In this document: positions 61,891-64,000 of the stretch, piece by piece | How positions within the stretch are numbered: the first letter of the stretch is position 1 | How the letters are laid out: every line of letters starts with the position of its first letter | DNA from: Allolobophora icterica | Lineage: Eukaryota; Annelida; Clitellata; Crassiclitellata; Lumbricidae | Direction: 5' to 3' | Assembly: GCA_963556255.1 (NCBI GenBank) | Contig: OY744611.1 | Location: 6,517,736-6,581,735, forward strand | DNA: 64,000 nt | The notes under the pieces: generated by a model | Told to the model about the DNA's origin: nothing | Seen by the model: the letters and a program-made list of their open reading frames with translations, nothing else | The model's database searches: none | Program-made: the position numbers and the translations under genes

Positions 61891-63100
61891 CAGCAAAACA
61901 GCTGAGACATCTCAATATAGGAGGCAAGTACCTGATTGATGAATTTCACATTTTGGCAGAGGGATGAAGCTGAGGTCATGATGGTGTCGATGAAAGCACC
62001 AAGAATAGGGAATATTGTGCTAGTGGCATCTGGCGCATCTCAGACATGAAATCTACCACAACACGTGAGGCAAGAATAGACTACTGGCGCCATTGGGTGA
62101 GATTCAGTCTAGGCTCAATCTCCCCAACGAGTAGATTGGCATGAAATCCTCGACAGTAGCCGCAATTATATTTCAGTTTATTTCTCTCTCGGATACTAGA
62201 GGTCCTCCACAATAAGAATAACTAGAGACTCTTACAGTAATAATGTGAAACTTAATTTGTGTGTATATGATCACAGTGAAGAACAGTAACACATAAACAT
62301 TTACATTTATAGATTGATAGAAAGTTTGCTTGATGGCGTCATCGATGTAACAAAATGACCTTGACCATGACCTTTCAAGGTGAAGATGACCCCGAATGGC
62401 GAGAACAACATCACAAATGAATTCTACATACTAAAATTAGTAACATTAGAGGTATCACACGTGCATATACTCTAAAAACAAAAATGGTGAATTTTCCAAT
62501 ATGGTAGATGGCGGCCATATTGGATTTGGCCATTTTGGGGGGTGTTCTCGAGGTCCGATTTTGGACATGTTACTCAGCAATGTTTCCTAAACAGGAAACC
62601 GTTTCAAAAGCTTCTAAAACAATTTCGCCCAGGTCTAACTGCAAATTATTGGAATTATTATTAGTATATTTCTTAGGAACCCCAATCCGCCATTTTGAAA
62701 TTCATTTTTGGGGGTGTTCCCGTTTTCCGATTTAGGGGGATTTTGGATATGTTATTCAGCAATGGTTCCTGAGCAGGAAACCGTTTAAAAACCTTCTGAT
62801 GCAATTTTTTCCAGGTCTGACTGTAAATTGCCTGGACCACTGATGCTAAGGCGCTATTGCCTTCCAGGCTGCGCTTCATGTTATGGAGTTGAGTCCCGAT
62901 CTCATCTATTACTGGTCGTGTATCCCTTCGTTCTGCATCCAAACGTAGCTTATGCTGCGTATGATTATGTGGATGGCTAATTAGGCAATTAAAAGCGGGG
63001 GAAAATTGGCATTTTCGCACGTAATTTTAGGTCAAAAAGCATTGAATCAGATAAACTTGGGAGACAGAAAGTGAGAAAGCGACACAAAAAGAAGACAGAG

Positions 63101-63101
<1 letters not shown>

Positions 63102-63145
<44 letters not shown>
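63102..63145. repeat. (TA)n microsatellite
   Basis: About 44 bases of uninterrupted TA. Confidence 0.95.
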
Positions 63146-63148
<3 letters not shown>

Positions 63149-63159
63149 TGGTAGCTTGC

Positions 63160-63388
63160 CAACTGTTCACATCATTACTGCAAGAGAGTCTATTATTATT
63201 CTTATTGTGGAGGACTTGATCCGGTCGCTTCAGTGGGAGTTAGGCTATTCTGGAATCACAAGAACAAAGCTGCATATCCAGTGCTGGCACAGTTGCAGGT
63301 ACTGCAAATTACACTGGCTGACAAACAATGTTGCCTTAACAGTTTGAGTTCCTGATTGGAGAAGTGGTGGATTTGCATCAGGACTTCT
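63160..63388 (+). repeat. Direct duplicate of 60347-60570
   Basis: The same sequence order (GAGAGTCTATTATTATTCTT, GGACTTGATCCGGTCGCTTC, GTGCTGGCACAGTTGCAGGT) with about 5 percent differences, outside the inverted-repeat element. It suggests a tandem or partial second copy of that element. Confidence 0.75.
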
Positions 63389-63424
63389 ATTGCTGACACC
63401 TTCTGTTAATTTTTCTCTGACAAA

Positions 63425-64000
63425 ATGTCATTCCCCCGTTTCACATTACAATCTCTTCAAGACTCCAACAAGCTTCTTCCTCCATGCCAATCTGGCTTTC
63501 GGAAGGGGCACTCTACTGAGACCCTTCTGCTCCATCTCCTCTCTGACATCTACCGTGCTATCGATAGATCCGAGGTCACTCTCTTGGCCCTCTATGACGT
63601 GAGTGCTGCCTTTGATTCTGTTGACCATGAAATTCTTCTGCGCCGCCTTTCCTTGTCGTTTGGCATTAAGGCCTTGGCTCTAGCCTGGCTTGCATCCTAC
63701 CTGACTGACCGCTCCACTTCTACTATCTTTTGCTCTACTCGTTCTCCTTGGCTTCCTGCACCTTTTGGTCTCCCCCATGGTTCAGTTCTTGGTCCTCAAC
63801 TATACATCCTTTTTACTGCTGATCTGCGCTCCGTTCTTGCATCTTGCTCACTGCTGAGTCACTGCTATGCGGATGACGTCCAATCCTACACCCATTGTTC
63901 CGCAACTGAGGCAGCTGCAGCTGTTCGGCTCATGTCTAGCGCTACTAGCACCCTTAATGATTGGATGTCTTCACATCGTTTGCGTTTCAACCCCTTGAAG
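63425..64000 (+). CDS. Non-LTR retrotransposon reverse transcriptase, partial
   Basis: Open without stops from ATG 63425 to the end of the window (192 codons), continuing beyond it. RT motifs in order: QSGFRKGHSTETLLL, ALYDVSAAFDSVDHEILLRR (catalytic Asp), APFGLPHGSVLGPQLYILF, and CYADDVQSY (the YADD catalytic box). This fits the CR1/Jockey group. It is the same family as the dead copy at 27305-29400 but much better preserved. The true N-terminus and endonuclease are not here; a stop codon lies six codons upstream of this ATG, so this copy is probably 5'-truncated or frameshifted. Confidence 0.85.
   Translation, partial: MSFPRFTLQSLQDSNKLLPPCQSGFRKGHSTETLLLHLLSDIYRAIDRSEVTLLALYDVSAAFDSVDHEILLRRLSLSFGIKALALAWLASYLTDRSTSTIFCSTRSPWLPAPFGLPHGSVLGPQLYILFTADLRSVLASCSLLSHCYADDVQSYTHCSATEAAAAVRLMSSATSTLNDWMSSHRLRFNPLK

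Larger units (their letters stand above)
59592..62836. mobile_element. Inverted-repeat transposon with decayed ORF
   Basis: The left arm (about 59592-60400) and right arm (about 62190-62836) are diverged inverted copies. Both outer ends carry CCAGGCAAT/ATTGCCTGG and TTGCATCAGAAGG/CCTTCTGATGCAA. Further paired words are AAACGGTTTCCTGCT and GTATATGCACGTGTGATACC. Each arm contains an internal subrepeat of about 190 bases and TGACCTTGACCATGACCTTT-type sequence. The interior holds a decayed gene and a 171-bp tandem repeat. Superfamily and duplication are not determined. Confidence 0.5.

Overview
This is eukaryotic genomic DNA, most likely from an aquatic invertebrate. It is AT-leaning and repeat-rich, with several transposon families, microsatellites and frequent TAGGCCTA-type words; the species cannot be fixed from this sequence. 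No ordinary host gene is recognisable. The window is dominated by two integrated copies of one virus-like Polinton/Maverick (adintovirus-like) element. Element 1 spans 1759-20150 (18.4 kb) and element 2 spans 38264-55334 (17.1 kb). Both begin AGTAGATG, end CATCTACT and have long terminal inverted repeats (TIRs). Each is flanked by an exact 5-bp target-site duplication: GTATT for element 1 and GAAGC for element 2.

Both elements share one gene order. From the left: a small zinc-ribbon protein (+), protein-primed family B DNA polymerase (+), retroviral-type integrase (-) and a DUF5679-like/phospholipase A2-like protein (-). Then follow the packaging ATPase (+), a coiled-coil/DUF8207-like protein, penton, a short basic amphipathic protein, double-jelly-roll major capsid protein, a core/pX-like protein, adenain-like cysteine protease, a repetitive fibre with a discoidin-like tip, a beta-rich 184-aa protein and a two-helix membrane protein (all +). 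Polymerase and integrase would replicate and insert the genome. ATPase, penton, capsid, protease and fibre would make and fill the particle. The PLA2-like domain would be expected to act on membranes during entry.

Element 1 has every frame open. In element 2 the polymerase, integrase, PLA2-like protein, ATPase and membrane protein carry frameshifts or stops, while all other virion genes remain open. In both copies the protease lies in the -1 frame of the preceding gene and has no usable ATG. A canonical A_AAA_AAC slippery heptamer sits directly before the upstream stop codon, with a conserved stem-loop 12 nt downstream. This is a strong candidate for programmed -1 frameshifting that makes a virion-protein/protease fusion.

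Element 1 is inserted into a decayed pogo/Tigger-like transposon (TIRs near 748 and 20864). A hAT-type non-autonomous element with a perfect 8-bp duplication follows at 20968-21757. From about 22.7 to 33.2 kb lies a foldback-like structure: two inverted arrays of a roughly 192-bp satellite around a dead LINE and a probable SINE. The region 33.3-38.3 kb holds RT remnants, microsatellites and an interspersed repeat family that recurs at 56.2-58.2 kb. The right end (59.6-62.8 kb) has an inverted-repeat transposon with a decayed open frame. The window ends inside an open non-LTR reverse transcriptase frame (63425-64000).
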